A model generated the notes under the pieces. That model was given only the letters and a program-made list of their open reading frames with translations, had not been told where the DNA came from and searched no databases. A stretch of DNA of 64,000 bases, from assembly GCF_024585285.1 (NCBI RefSeq), contig NZ_CP040755.1:4402001-4466000 (forward strand), in the 5' to 3' direction. The DNA comes from Colwellia sp. M166 (GTDB lineage: Bacteria; Pseudomonadota; Gammaproteobacteria; Enterobacterales; Alteromonadaceae). Numbering within the stretch: the stretch's first letter is position 1; every line of letters starts with the position of its first letter. This document shows, piece by piece, positions 9,452 to 18,137 of the stretch. The translations under genes were made by a program, and so were the position numbers.

Positions 9452-9479
9452 AAAAAGCGCAGTTAAACTGCGCTTTTTT
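9452..9479. terminator. Bidirectional rho-independent terminator
   Basis: Stem AAAAAGCGCAGT / ACTGCGCTTTTT with a TAA loop and a T-run on the plus strand (A-run on the other). It separates the convergent DUF4136 and VOC genes. Confidence 0.88.
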
Positions 9480-9514
9480 ATGTCATACAAAGTCAATAGC
9501 AGGGGAGCATTGCG

Positions 9515-10015
9515 CTATTTATTTCTTGACGGTGTGTAAGCAAATTCAATACGATTACCGCTAGGTTCACGAATAATCATATGTTTAGTTGGGCCTTTAC
9601 CATTGAGTTCAGGAGCGAATTCTATAACAACACTCGGCATCAGTTTGAATCGCTGATGTAATACTTCTAGGGTTTCTTCACTATTAACTGTCAAGGCTAA
9701 ATGGTGCAATCCAATATTATTTTTCCTATCAAATTCAATAGCATGTTCAGGATTTTTCGTTTGCCATAAGGTAACAAAAATCTTGCCATCGGTAACAAAT
9801 ATTGATGGGTAATCAGGATAGCCTCCCGCTTGTTTCCAACCTAAGGTGTGGATAAAAAAATCACTTGATGCTGATAGATTTTTAACCGTGAGGCCAATAT
9901 GGTTTAGCCCTGTCGTCATCACCTGTTGGGGTGACTCAGTGTCTGCTGCTATCGCCAGAGGGGGCGTTATACAGGGAAACAATATTGCAGATATTAGTAA
10001 TGCTCTAATATTCAT
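9515..10015 (-). CDS. Secreted VOC-fold (glyoxalase/dioxygenase-like) protein
   Basis: A 166-aa VOC-superfamily protein preceded by a signal peptide (residues 1-24, hydrophobic ISAILFPCITPPLAIA, cleavage near AIA-AD). The VOC domain shows the expected metal ligands: His in LNHIGLTV, His in LHHLALTV and Glu in NRIEFAY near the C-terminus. The enzyme class cannot be told from the sequence: glyoxalase, isomerase, dioxygenase or resistance protein are all possible. Export is unusual because most VOC enzymes are cytosolic. A GAGGT ribosome site precedes the ATG. Gene edges are clear, the reaction is not. Confidence 0.82.
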   Translation of the reverse strand: MNIRALLISAILFPCITPPLAIAADTESPQQVMTTGLNHIGLTVKNLSASSDFFIHTLGWKQAGGYPDYPSIFVTDGKIFVTLWQTKNPEHAIEFDRKNNIGLHHLALTVNSEETLEVLHQRFKLMPSVVIEFAPELNGKGPTKHMIIREPSGNRIEFAYTPSRNK

Positions 10016-10185
10016 TTTTACCTCGTTAAGTTTAACTTTTAATTATCTATCCATATTGACCTGTAATCGAGCTTGAATCGTTCAATTTATAATTATGAAT
10101 AGGGAACATCAAATTTTCAAACAACTTATAAATAAACACGGATTATCAATGACTAAGATAAAACACCTCGATAATGCTTGAAAAA

Positions 10186-10974
10186 TTACTTTTTCTGCTG
10201 AGCTTGCCAAAGGTTAAATGCTGTTTCAAGGGCACTAATCACTTCAGGTGATGAGCCTTTACTCAGAGCCATGCAATGCTCAGTACTCATGTTCTGATGT
10301 AATTGAAAGCCAACTTCTAGGTCATCTATGGTGAACCCCGTTGCTTGTAAACGATAGATTAGTGCTTCCCGAGATTGAATTACAGCATCGATTTTTCCAT
10401 TCAAGAGATTCTTAATGTTACTTTCTTCATTAGACGAAACAGTTAAATTACCACCGACAGTAAAGCCATTATTAAGCATGTAATTATGGCTGTTATCATT
10501 TCGCAGAACACCAATAACTGCTTTTTTAAGTGACGTTAATGTTGTTATGTCAGTTTTGTTATTTCTTAACTTATAAATATTTACCGGAGTTTTTGGGTGA
10601 ATTGGGCAAAACCATGTAAAGTGCGGGGCACGTTTTTTTGTTTTATATATAGAATAAATAAGCACGTTGGGCTTAGTTGTTGCTAAATGATAACTACGAG
10701 CCCAAGGGTAGGTATTAATGGTGTAATTAAGGTTAGAAAGCGTCAGAATATCTTTAATTTTATTGGTGACAATACCTGAAACATCTTCAGCTTTCTCGGC
10801 GTTTTGAATGATAAAGGGCGGCCAATGTTCACTCACCACTTCTAAGCTTAAGTCTTTAGCTTTTACTGTAAATATAAAGCAAATAAAAATGAAGCCGAAT
10901 ATATATTTCAACAAGAATTTCCTCAGCAAGGCATGGTTAAAGTAATCGTTAAAATTAATGTTATTTACAGTCAT
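10186..10974 (-). CDS. Periplasmic solute-binding protein (SBP_bac_3-like)
   Basis: A 262-aa protein of the family-3 extracellular solute-binding type (amino-acid-binding-like), common as stand-alone periplasmic sensors in Alteromonadales. The mature part begins LEVVSEHWPPFI and continues with PWARSY, both typical of this group. The predicted start gives an odd hydrophilic N-terminus before the signal peptide. A downstream TTG preceded by TGAGGAAATTC would start directly at a normal signal peptide (LKYIFGFIFICFIFTVKA) and may be the real start. No permease or ATPase gene is adjacent, so transport is not implied. Confidence 0.75.
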   Translation of the reverse strand: MTVNNINFNDYFNHALLRKFLLKYIFGFIFICFIFTVKAKDLSLEVVSEHWPPFIIQNAEKAEDVSGIVTNKIKDILTLSNLNYTINTYPWARSYHLATTKPNVLIYSIYKTKKRAPHFTWFCPIHPKTPVNIYKLRNNKTDITTLTSLKKAVIGVLRNDNSHNYMLNNGFTVGGNLTVSSNEESNIKNLLNGKIDAVIQSREALIYRLQATGFTIDDLEVGFQLHQNMSTEHCMALSKGSSPEVISALETAFNLWQAQQKK

Positions 10975-11174
10975 TTTAACTCACTATTGTGGATAAATTT
11001 ATTTGCCATTAAATAACTCAGTCATTAAATAGCAGTGTTAAGCTATAACTCAAGTCGCAGGAAAGCGGTTATATGTTTTAATTTCAAAACACTATTAGCC
11101 CTTAAGTCGAATTTAGGTAAAGTATCATAAAACGTCAGTGCAATGATTAATAGCATGTATGTTTAAACTTGCTA

Positions 11175-12122
11175 TTAACGCTTGGCGTTCATTATGCGAG
11201 TAATTATTTCTGCTGTTTCTGCCGGCTCTTCCATTGGAAAACAGTGGTATTGACCAAATGATTGCCATTGAATATTTTTATTAACTTTCGCGGCTCTTTT
11301 AACTGCTTTTGGAATAAAAAAATAGCTTTTATTTGCCACAAGTATCTTCACTGGTATATCAATATTGTGTACTGCTTGCCATAAACCTTTTGGGTAAGAG
11401 CCAAAAATAGATGCTTCCCAATTTGGTGTACAACTTAGAGTGAGTGAATCTACTTGGTCTTTAAGCTTAACAGTCGAGTATTGACAATAATCATCAATAA
11501 CTTGTGGGTGCCAGGTTTTATAAAAGGGCTTGCTCGCAATATTTATTCTCATCGCTTCAACGTTCGGCCATACTGCTGTACGATTGGCGACAGACTTAAC
11601 CATTGCTCTTTGCCGCCAAACCCCGGTTACACGCATAAGTTGTTGCGCTATGATCATCTCTGTTTGGAATAAAACCGGATCGAGTAAAATAATCTCACTG
11701 AATAAATCAGGATATTTAGCCCCTGCAAGTAAGGTTAGCACTCCACCCATTGAATGACCAATACCAATAAGAGGACCATCTTCTTTCACGTTAGCTTGTT
11801 GATAAATAGCATCGGCGACAGTATTAGCCATTTTCTGCCAATTTGGCATTTTTGTTGTAGGCTGTGTTGAACCACCGTGTCCAGGTACATCCGTTAACCA
11901 AATGGACCAATCGCTCGGCAGTTGTGAGGCCATGGCTGCTAAAGTCATGGCGGAAAAACCGGTGCCGTGTAATAAATGAATACGTTTGGCGTTTTTAGTA
12001 CCTGCTCGATAATAGCCATTAACAAGCATTTGACTGTTAGATTTCTGTTGCCATTGCTTCGCGTCTTTTAAGACAAAAGCGTTAGCTGAGTTGGCGTTTA
12101 ATGGAGATGAACATTCAGGCAT
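11175..12122 (-). CDS. Alpha/beta hydrolase
   Basis: A 315-aa alpha/beta-hydrolase fold protein without a signal peptide. It shows the oxyanion-hole motif LLHGTGFS (residues 50-57), nucleophile elbow GIGHSMGG (Ser124), an acidic residue in ILLDPVLF, and a likely catalytic His in QYHCFPME near residue 294. Substrate unknown; esterase, lipase or hydrolase of a small ester are equally possible. It stands alone between a solute-binding protein on the same strand (200 bp away) and the divergent glnS. Confidence 0.85.
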   Translation of the reverse strand: MPECSSPLNANSANAFVLKDAKQWQQKSNSQMLVNGYYRAGTKNAKRIHLLHGTGFSAMTLAAMASQLPSDWSIWLTDVPGHGGSTQPTTKMPNWQKMANTVADAIYQQANVKEDGPLIGIGHSMGGVLTLLAGAKYPDLFSEIILLDPVLFQTEMIIAQQLMRVTGVWRQRAMVKSVANRTAVWPNVEAMRINIASKPFYKTWHPQVIDDYCQYSTVKLKDQVDSLTLSCTPNWEASIFGSYPKGLWQAVHNIDIPVKILVANKSYFFIPKAVKRAAKVNKNIQWQSFGQYHCFPMEEPAETAEIITRIMNAKR

Positions 12123-12538
12123 GAAGAGCTATTTAAACCGTCAAAAAATATTTTATAACCGATAAGATAACAACATAATTATCTGATGTGAATGTGTTTA
12201 TTGAGTTTTATCTTCAATGATAGGGCGCTTAGCTAGTGCAAAGCAATTATTTAACTAAGATAAGTTTTCGGAGCTGTAATCCATTTCAAGCGGTTATTTT
12301 TTAGTAGTTTTGTGTTAATGATCAATAAAGGGTCTTTTTATTCGAGGCTATTATTTTCATTCAATAGCTTATTTAACGTGACTTTACTTATCACGGTGTC
12401 TGGTATCTTAAGGTTATTCCATTATATATGTCATTTTCAAGATAGAATTACTATTCTTTAGGTGCGTTGATGTTAATTCTATTGATATAATATCTTCAAT
12501 TACATTATTTAAATTTTAATATTTTAGGGGTTCTGTGG
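12123..12538. other. Intergenic region between hydrolase and glnS
   Basis: A 416-bp AT-rich region between divergent genes. I see no ORF or hairpin terminator. It contains the glnS promoter near 12486, and presumably that of the hydrolase, which I could not place. Confidence 0.6.
12483..12491 (+). promoter_or_regulatory. Predicted extended -10 promoter of glnS
   Basis: TGATATAAT is a perfect TATAAT with the extended TGn element, about 48 bp before the glnS ATG. No good -35 is present at 16-18 bp, as expected for an extended -10 promoter. Confidence 0.6.
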
Positions 12539-14221
12539 ATGTCGGAAGTAGAAAACCGTCCAACCAATTTTATTCGCCAAATCATCGATGCGGATCTTGC
12601 CAGTGGCAAACATAATAAAGTACAAACACGTTTTCCGCCTGAGCCTAATGGTTTTTTACATATAGGTCATGCGAAAGCTATCTGTTTAAACTTTGGTATT
12701 GCTCAAGATTACAATGGTTTATGTAACTTACGTTTTGATGATACCAACCCTGAAAAAGAAGATATTGATTACGTAAATTCTATTCAAGCAGACGTTAAGT
12801 GGCTTGGTTTTGAATGGGCGGGTGATATTCATTATTCTTCAGATTATTTTGATCGTTTATACGGCTACGCTGTTGAACTTATCGAAAAAGGTTTGGCTTA
12901 TGTTTGTTTTTTAAACGCTGAAGAAACTCGAGAGTATCGCGGTACATTAAAACAGCCGGGCAAAAATAGTCCTTCTCGTGACACGTCTGTTGAAGAGAAC
13001 TTGGCTTTATTTGAAAAGATGAAAGAGGGGGGCTTTAAAGAGGGTGAGTGCGCGCTGCGAGCTAAAATTGACATGGCATCAAGCTTCATGTGTATGCGTG
13101 ATCCTATTATTTATCGGGTTAAATTTGCTCATCATCATCAAACAGGTAATAAGTGGTGCATTTATCCTATGTACGACTTTACACATTGCATTTCGGATGC
13201 AATTGAAGGTGTTACCCATTCAATTTGTACCTTAGAGTTTCAAGATAACCGTCGTTTATATGATTGGGTTATTGAAAATATCTCTATTGAAACTACGCCG
13301 CGTCAGTATGAATTTTCACGTTTAAATCTAGAATACACCGTGATGAGTAAACGTAAGCTGAATAATCTTGTTGAAGAAAAATTAGTCAGTGGTTGGGATG
13401 ATCCGCGTATGCCAACGATTGCTGCATTTCGTCGCCGAGGTTTTACACCAGGTTCATTACGTGAATTTTCCAAACGCATTGGCGTAACGAAAATGGACAA
13501 CACCGTTGAAATGAGTGTCTTAGATGCTTGTATCCGTGAAGATTTAAATGACAATGCACCACGAGCGATGGCTGTACTCGACCCTATTAAATTAGTTATC
13601 GAGAATTACCCTGATGATAGCGTTGAAAGTCTTGAGGTGAAAAACCATCCAAGTGATGAAAGCCAAGGCTCACGTATTGTGCCATTTGCTAAAACGCTTT
13701 ACATTGAAGCGGAAGATTTTCGTGAAGAAGCGAACAAAAAGTATAAGCGCTTAGTGCTAGATAAAGCAGTACGTTTACGTGGTGCTTATGTTGTCACGGC
13801 GACACGTTGTGACAAAGATGAAGACGGCAAGGTTACTACGGTTTACTGTCAATATGACCCTGAAACTTTAGGTAAAAACCCAACTGACGGTACTAAACCT
13901 AAAGGTGTGATTCATTGGGTTGCTGCTGAGCAAAGTCTTGATGCTGAAATTCGTTTGTATGAACGTTTGTTCACTGTGCCTAATCCAGGTGCAGCAGAAG
14001 ATTTTCATAGTGTAATGAATCCTGATTCATTGGTCATTATTAGCAATGCCAAGGTTGAGCCATCGTTAGCGACAGCAAAACCTGAACAAGCATTTCAATT
14101 TGAGCGCCAAGGCTATTTTTGTTTAGATAACAAAATATCAGCAGAAGATAGCGCCGCTGGAAAACTAGTATTTAACCGTACAGTTGGCTTACGTGATACT
14201 TGGGCAAAAATCGGCGATTAG
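12539..14221 (+). CDS. glnS: Glutaminyl-tRNA synthetase
   Basis: Class I aminoacyl-tRNA synthetase that charges tRNA-Gln with glutamine, cytosolic and essential. At 560 aa it is close to the E. coli enzyme (554). Visible signatures are [12 protein letters not shown] (HIGH at residues 41-44) and the KMSKS equivalent VMSKRK (about 268-273). The conserved [11 protein letters not shown] segment, which separates GlnRS/GluRS from other class I enzymes, is also present. The ATG is preceded by AGGGG. It is a single gene with its own promoter and terminator. Confidence 0.98.
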   Translation: MSEVENRPTNFIRQIIDADLASGKHNKVQTRFPPEPNGFLHIGHAKAICLNFGIAQDYNGLCNLRFDDTNPEKEDIDYVNSIQADVKWLGFEWAGDIHYSSDYFDRLYGYAVELIEKGLAYVCFLNAEETREYRGTLKQPGKNSPSRDTSVEENLALFEKMKEGGFKEGECALRAKIDMASSFMCMRDPIIYRVKFAHHHQTGNKWCIYPMYDFTHCISDAIEGVTHSICTLEFQDNRRLYDWVIENISIETTPRQYEFSRLNLEYTVMSKRKLNNLVEEKLVSGWDDPRMPTIAAFRRRGFTPGSLREFSKRIGVTKMDNTVEMSVLDACIREDLNDNAPRAMAVLDPIKLVIENYPDDSVESLEVKNHPSDESQGSRIVPFAKTLYIEAEDFREEANKKYKRLVLDKAVRLRGAYVVTATRCDKDEDGKVTTVYCQYDPETLGKNPTDGTKPKGVIHWVAAEQSLDAEIRLYERLFTVPNPGAAEDFHSVMNPDSLVIISNAKVEPSLATAKPEQAFQFERQGYFCLDNKISAEDSAAGKLVFNRTVGLRDTWAKIGD

Positions 14222-14269
14222 AGCTAATGACGAGTTAGTCGTGTCGTTGCTTCAAAAGTTAAGTGCTAA

Positions 14270-14303
14270 AAAAAGCTCATAAGTTAAACCTTATGAGCTT
14301 TTT
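14270..14303 (+). terminator. glnS terminator
   Basis: A 14-bp perfect stem, AAAAAGCTCATAAG / CTTATGAGCTTTTT, with a 6-nt loop, lies 50 bp after the glnS stop. Confidence 0.9.
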
Positions 14304-14447
14304 ATGTTCAGGATGAACGGTATGTCATGATCACATGGATGTGAAGGAATGACGATGTTGAAGTCTGTTTATCCATCCTGTATTTTGAGTCATTAGTAGA
14401 TCCATTCACGTCAATGAACGGTCAGTTTTTTGTTCCAGATAAACACT

Positions 14448-14686
14448 AAGTAACCTGAACTCTGGATAAGCAGCACTTTCTCAACACTTCCTTTTCACCC
14501 ACTCTCCGCGTTAAAACGTCGATAAATAGCCCGCTATTGATAAACGTTCTGCCTTGATAATGGAATAAAATGAAGCCTTGATGGTACTTATTGTGATGTT
14601 AACCTTGCGATGGTCTTCGCTTAATGACTTAAATTATTGATTCACTTGAACATCAAGCACTCATTATTCAAAGTTCAGGTTAAGTA
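14448..14686. repeat. MITE-like element with ~30-bp imperfect terminal inverted repeats
   Basis: The left end (TAAGTAACCTGAACTCTGGA...) and the reverse complement of the right end (TACTTAACCTGAACTTTGAA...) match at about 22 of 31 positions, including an uninterrupted TAACCTGAACT core. The roughly 180 bp between them hold no ORF. This looks like a decayed miniature transposable element or the ends of a deleted insertion sequence. The surrounding 14304-14833 has no other recognisable feature. Confidence 0.6.
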
Positions 14687-14833
14687 ACAAAATCTAATAT
14701 ATCGTAACTCAAACTCGATATGACAGTTTAATTTATAAGTTTTAATCAAGCCAGACAGTCGAAAATTCACCATAGCAGTCGTTCATTATAAAGCTACTAA
14801 TGTAAACTTTGCGCGCTAAAACGACATTAGTAG

Positions 14834-14878
14834 TTAGTCTTGGCTAAGGTCTGCTTCAAGCTCATTGGGGTCACTCAT
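14834..14878 (-). CDS. Possible 14-aa peptide with near-perfect Shine-Dalgarno
   Basis: The minus strand carries TAGGAGG, 5 nt, ATG, then 14 codons and TAA, encoding MSDPNELEADLSQD, a very acidic peptide. The ribosome site is the strongest in the neighbourhood. It lies 150 bp downstream of the orphan 405-aa gene on the same strand. The start resembles that gene's N-terminus (M-S-D, acidic). It could be a real micropeptide, the remnant of a deleted gene, or chance. The stop is unambiguous, so no longer product is possible from this start. Confidence 0.4.
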   Translation of the reverse strand: MSDPNELEADLSQD

Positions 14879-15027
14879 AGTAACCTCCTAATTGTCTTAA
14901 ACTGATATAGAAGCGGGCGTTCCACTAATTCGTTTTAACCTAATGTTCTTTATTATTAAACGATTAAAGTGATTATTTTAGGTGGTTTAAACCTAAGGCC
15001 TGTTGATTTCCCTAATTGGCAACCATA

Positions 15028-16245
15028 TTAATGCGCATGCCAATTAGTGATATATGGACAATCCGAATTCTCTAACTTATAGATATGACCAGCAGGTAAT
15101 AAATGCTCAAAACTAATTTTCGTATTAGACTTAAAAGAACATTTAGCGTTTATTGTCAAATTTATATTTTTGGGGATTAAGCCTGAATTTACCAGTATAT
15201 TACCAACGTTTAAATCTATAAAAGCTTCTTTACTTTCTGCTTTTTCGATAGATGAAATTATTGGCTTTGATCCATTAGTGATAGTTTTGTCTATGTCACC
15301 GCTATGTTTGGTAAGTTCAAATTTATCACGAAGGACAGTAAGTGTTTGTTCTTTATTTTTGATGAAATGGTAAGAAATGTGTGGTGTCACTTCTACTTCT
15401 TTAAAAGTAACAAAAAAATGGCCTAGCCAATGTACCCATATGACGGGAATCACTTTTATGCCTATGTTGAATTCGACAGATTTATCTTTAAATTCGTCAT
15501 TTTGCTCAAGTGTAACTTTGTGGGATGAATAACTGAATAAGCCAATTACGGGAAGCTTTAAATTCAAAGATTGTTCAGCTTCTTTTGATTTAACAAAATT
15601 AATATTGAGTAGGTATTCCTTAACATCAGGTGCGAAGCATTGAGCAACAACTACTTTAGTAGGCACTTTTATGTTGTTGGGTGGATCGCCATTAGGGTCT
15701 TTATCATTAGGTTTGAGTGAGTCGTATCCTAAAAAGTTAGCAATTGGCTTCCCGCCAGCTTTAGCGCATATACCTCTAATGCTGATTGCTTTACTAGGAG
15801 ATAAGTTAGTAAGGTTAAAGGGTTCATAGCCTAAAAAGTCGCATATTACCTCCCCTTTATGCTTATCAAAATAGTTTTGGATATCTTTTTGGCTAACATT
15901 ATCTATACCAAAAGCATACATGTATTCTTGCAAACCTGAGATTTGGCATGGAGTTGGTTCGCTATTCGTCACTTGAAGTACATTATCATCAAAATTAAAC
16001 AATGGTTCCCCGTCAATCAGATCGATGGTTAAATGCTTATTTACGACTTTAATAGAATCTAGAACAATATCTTCACTATTGCCTTTACCTTTTTCAAAGG
16101 AGCCTGAGGTGTTCTCTGTATCTTCTGGTACTTTTTTTCTCACTTTTGGAGTGAATACTAAATCTTCGTCATCTACTACGGCATTGCGTTTCAGTACATT
16201 CAAATCTTTAGGGCTGATTTGTTTTTTGGCTTCTTCATCTGACAT
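15028..16245 (-). CDS. Orphan 405-aa protein, function unknown
   Basis: I do not recognise this family. The ATG at 16245 has a good ribosome site (AAGGA, 9 nt upstream). There is no signal peptide and no membrane helix. The first 65 residues are highly charged and probably disordered. Residues 80-170 contain two related segments, VICDFLGYEPFNL and PIANFLGYDSLKP, that look like an internal duplication of about 45 residues. The remaining 220 residues are beta-rich. The last segment has several Cys (NAKCSFK, NSDCPY). The gene is downstream of an interrupted gene and a probable CRP-dependent promoter, in a stretch inserted between glnS and trpA. That position suggests accessory DNA. Confidence 0.7.
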   Translation of the reverse strand: MSDEEAKKQISPKDLNVLKRNAVVDDEDLVFTPKVRKKVPEDTENTSGSFEKGKGNSEDIVLDSIKVVNKHLTIDLIDGEPLFNFDDNVLQVTNSEPTPCQISGLQEYMYAFGIDNVSQKDIQNYFDKHKGEVICDFLGYEPFNLTNLSPSKAISIRGICAKAGGKPIANFLGYDSLKPNDKDPNGDPPNNIKVPTKVVVAQCFAPDVKEYLLNINFVKSKEAEQSLNLKLPVIGLFSYSSHKVTLEQNDEFKDKSVEFNIGIKVIPVIWVHWLGHFFVTFKEVEVTPHISYHFIKNKEQTLTVLRDKFELTKHSGDIDKTITNGSKPIISSIEKAESKEAFIDLNVGNILVNSGLIPKNINLTINAKCSFKSNTKISFEHLLPAGHIYKLENSDCPYITNWHAH

Positions 16246-16289
16246 ACTGTACTTTCCTTATGATTCGTATGCTCAAGCTATTTTTTAAT

Positions 16290-16493
16290 CTATTTATTTT
16301 TATTCAAGTAACAAGTTGAAAAAATACACTGCTGAGTTTTGGTACTAATGGCTGCAAAGTAGGAAAAACTATCGCTATGGTTTAAAGTCTCTTTGACCGC
16401 TATATTGGTGGCTAACTCGCCAGTCGATTGAATAATCAATCGGGATTGGTGGTTCGATGCCTCCTGCAAGCTCATTGAATGTTGGCTAATCAC
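16290..16493 (-). CDS. Doubtful small ORF (67 aa, GTG start)
   Basis: Open frame between the interrupted gene and the 405-aa gene, on the same strand. It has no ribosome site before the GTG, and the frame is open back to 16550, overlapping the end of the interrupted gene. The segment SMSLQEASNHQSRLIIQ followed by ELATNIA is faintly like the repetitive helical RebB killing-trait family. The resemblance is too weak to name it. Composition looks plausibly coding (Ser-, Gln- and Asn-rich helix). Confidence 0.3.
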   Translation of the reverse strand: MISQHSMSLQEASNHQSRLIIQSTGELATNIAVKETLNHSDSFSYFAAISTKTQQCIFSTCYLNKNK

Positions 16494-16516
16494 ATTAGTA
16501 TGTTTTTTTAATTTTA

Positions 16517-16846
16517 TTATCCGCCTACTCCGAATGGCAAATTGGCTTGATCAGCTAATTTATTAAATGCTGCTTCACCTCCAATTGAATAACAATTCCA
16601 AATAAAATTTTGCGCTTTAATGTTATGATCCTGAGCAATGAGCACAGCATAAACTCTCGCTTAGCCCTCTGAAAGTGCCTCCAAATAATTCATATATGCC
16701 TTATTGTTTGTGCGAACCCATGAAATATGAGGCCATGCGATGTCACATTCAGGACTTTGTAGGTTTTCTGGAAGGTTGTCTACATTCATACTTTGAGAAA
16801 GCGACAATTCAATAAATATTTCTTCGCGAGATTTAATATTGGACAT
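16517..16846 (-). pseudogene. Unknown 109-codon gene split by an in-frame TAA
   Basis: The ATG at 16846 (ribosome site AAGGA) opens a 61-codon frame that stops at TAA 16663-16661, after EALSEG. The same frame continues for 47 more codons (ARVYAVLIAQDHN ... LPFGVGG) to a double TAA at 16519-16514. The second part has protein-like composition and no further stops. A single C-to-T change (CAA Gln to TAA) would explain the interruption, so the intact gene was probably 109 codons. The family is not recognised. It is the first gene after the promoter at 16884-16912. If the product still functions, it does so as a 61-residue fragment. Confidence 0.6.
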
Positions 16847-16883
16847 AGTAAATTTCCTTATAAAATGTATCGAACACCATACT

Positions 16884-16912
16884 TTTATAGTCTTAATTTA
16901 CCAAAATAACAA
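16884..16912 (-). promoter_or_regulatory. Predicted promoter of the accessory cluster
   Basis: On the minus strand a -35 TTGTTA (16912-16907), 17-bp spacer and -10 TATAAA (16889-16884) precede the interrupted gene by about 40 bp. The predicted start is near 16877. Confidence 0.6.
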
Positions 16913-16951
16913 TAAACAATAATTATATGCTCTTAAGAGTATCAATCACCA

Positions 16952-16967
16952 AGTGAGATAGATCACT
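16952..16967. promoter_or_regulatory. CRP-like binding site
   Basis: AGTGAGATAGATCACT is a near-perfect palindrome matching the GTGA-N6-TCAC core of CRP sites. Its centre is about 82 bp upstream of the predicted transcription start, a spacing compatible with class I CRP activation. The site is inferred from sequence only. Confidence 0.55.
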
Positions 16968-17262
16968 ATTGCCATTATGCGAACGACAGCAATGGTGGCA
17001 AAGTAGACGCTTTATGGTGATAAATTCACGTCTAAATTAGGTCGATTTTGTGGTATTAGCTAACATTAAGATATGAAATATCAACGACAGTAATAAGCTT
17101 ATCGTTACCGGTCAAATTTAGTTATATTCTGATATTTAACGGTGTTAGGCAACGTTTGAATGACTACATATAATAGTCACCGTCGATGTATTACGACATT
17201 AATACCTCCTGTATGTCGATGTGAAGGAGTTACTTACTCTTATAACGTTGTGCAATAGAGTT
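16968..17262. other. Intergenic region downstream of trpA
   Basis: No ORF, hairpin with T-run or repeat recognised. It separates the trp operon's 3' end from the accessory cluster's promoter. Confidence 0.5.
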
Positions 17263-17293
17263 TAGCCTAATCAAATTTCATTAGATTAGGCTA
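17263..17293 (-). terminator. Hairpin after trpA
   Basis: A perfect 10-bp stem TAGCCTAATC / GATTAGGCTA lies about 17 bp after the trpA stop. There is no T-run on the minus strand, so it may stabilise the 3' end or help Rho-dependent termination rather than be a classical terminator. Confidence 0.5.
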
Positions 17294-17309
17294 TCTCAGT
17301 TAGTCATAA

Positions 17310-18137
17310 TTATAGCTTGGTTGCTTGTTTCATTGCTTGAACAAATTCAGTTAACGCTTTTAACATCGCGTGATGATCGGATAAGTTATTTTCAATAATC
17401 TTAACCACCGCAGAGCCACTTATTGCGCCTTTTGCGCCGGTTGCTAATGCCGCTTTAACTTGTTCAGGTTTTGATATACCAAAGCCAATAACTGATGGTG
17501 CTGCTTGGTATTTATCTAAAATATCAATCAGTTTATGGCCGGTCATTTCTGCTTCAGTTTCTGTGCCTGTTACGCCAACTCGACTTAATACATATGTATA
17601 ACCGGCGCTAAATTCAGCGACTTTTTGTAAAGTCGTGTCGCTCGCGTTAGGTGGGGCAATAAAAATAGCTGCAACGCCATGTGCGGTAGCTGCTTGTCTA
17701 AATGGCTCACTTTCGCGTATCGGTAAATCGGCAATAAGCACAGAGTCAACGCCAGCGTGCGCGACATCACGATAGAAGTTATCAATGCCACGGGCAAAGA
17801 CTAAGTTGCCATAAAGTAGTAAACCAATAGGGATGTCAGGTGCATAAGCGCGAACGCGGGTTAAAATTTCTAAACAAACATCGGTATTAATATTGGCATT
17901 TAAAGCGCGTAAAGCTGCCATTTGAATCGTGATACCATCAGCACTGGGATCAGAAAACGGTATACCAAGCTCTAAAGCATCTGCGCCGGCGTCAATCAAG
18001 GTTTTTATGATGGCAAACGACTGTTCAGCATTAGGGTCGCCAATGGTAACGAAAGGTATAAAAGCACCTTCATTTTTCTTGGCTAATTTTCCAAAGGCTA
18101 GGTCATAACGCTGACCAAGGTTAGTTGCTTGGTTCAT
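17310..18137 (-). CDS. trpA: Tryptophan synthase alpha subunit
   Basis: Cleaves indole-3-glycerol phosphate to indole and glyceraldehyde-3-phosphate, and channels indole to TrpB in the alpha2-beta2 complex. At 275 aa it has family length. The catalytic Glu lies in [11 protein letters not shown], followed by the loop-2 segment SADGITIQ containing the catalytic Asp. The phosphate-binding region GFGISKPEQ is also present. It is the last gene of the operon; its ATG overlaps the trpB stop (TAATG). Confidence 0.97.
   Translation of the reverse strand: MNQATNLGQRYDLAFGKLAKKNEGAFIPFVTIGDPNAEQSFAIIKTLIDAGADALELGIPFSDPSADGITIQMAALRALNANINTDVCLEILTRVRAYAPDIPIGLLLYGNLVFARGIDNFYRDVAHAGVDSVLIADLPIRESEPFRQAATAHGVAAIFIAPPNASDTTLQKVAEFSAGYTYVLSRVGVTGTETEAEMTGHKLIDILDKYQAAPSVIGFGISKPEQVKAALATGAKGAISGSAVVKIIENNLSDHHAMLKALTEFVQAMKQATKL

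Noticed and set aside
14304..14833. Deleted insertion sequence with transposase
   Set aside because: Only inverted ends are seen; no transposase fragment could be recognised in any frame.
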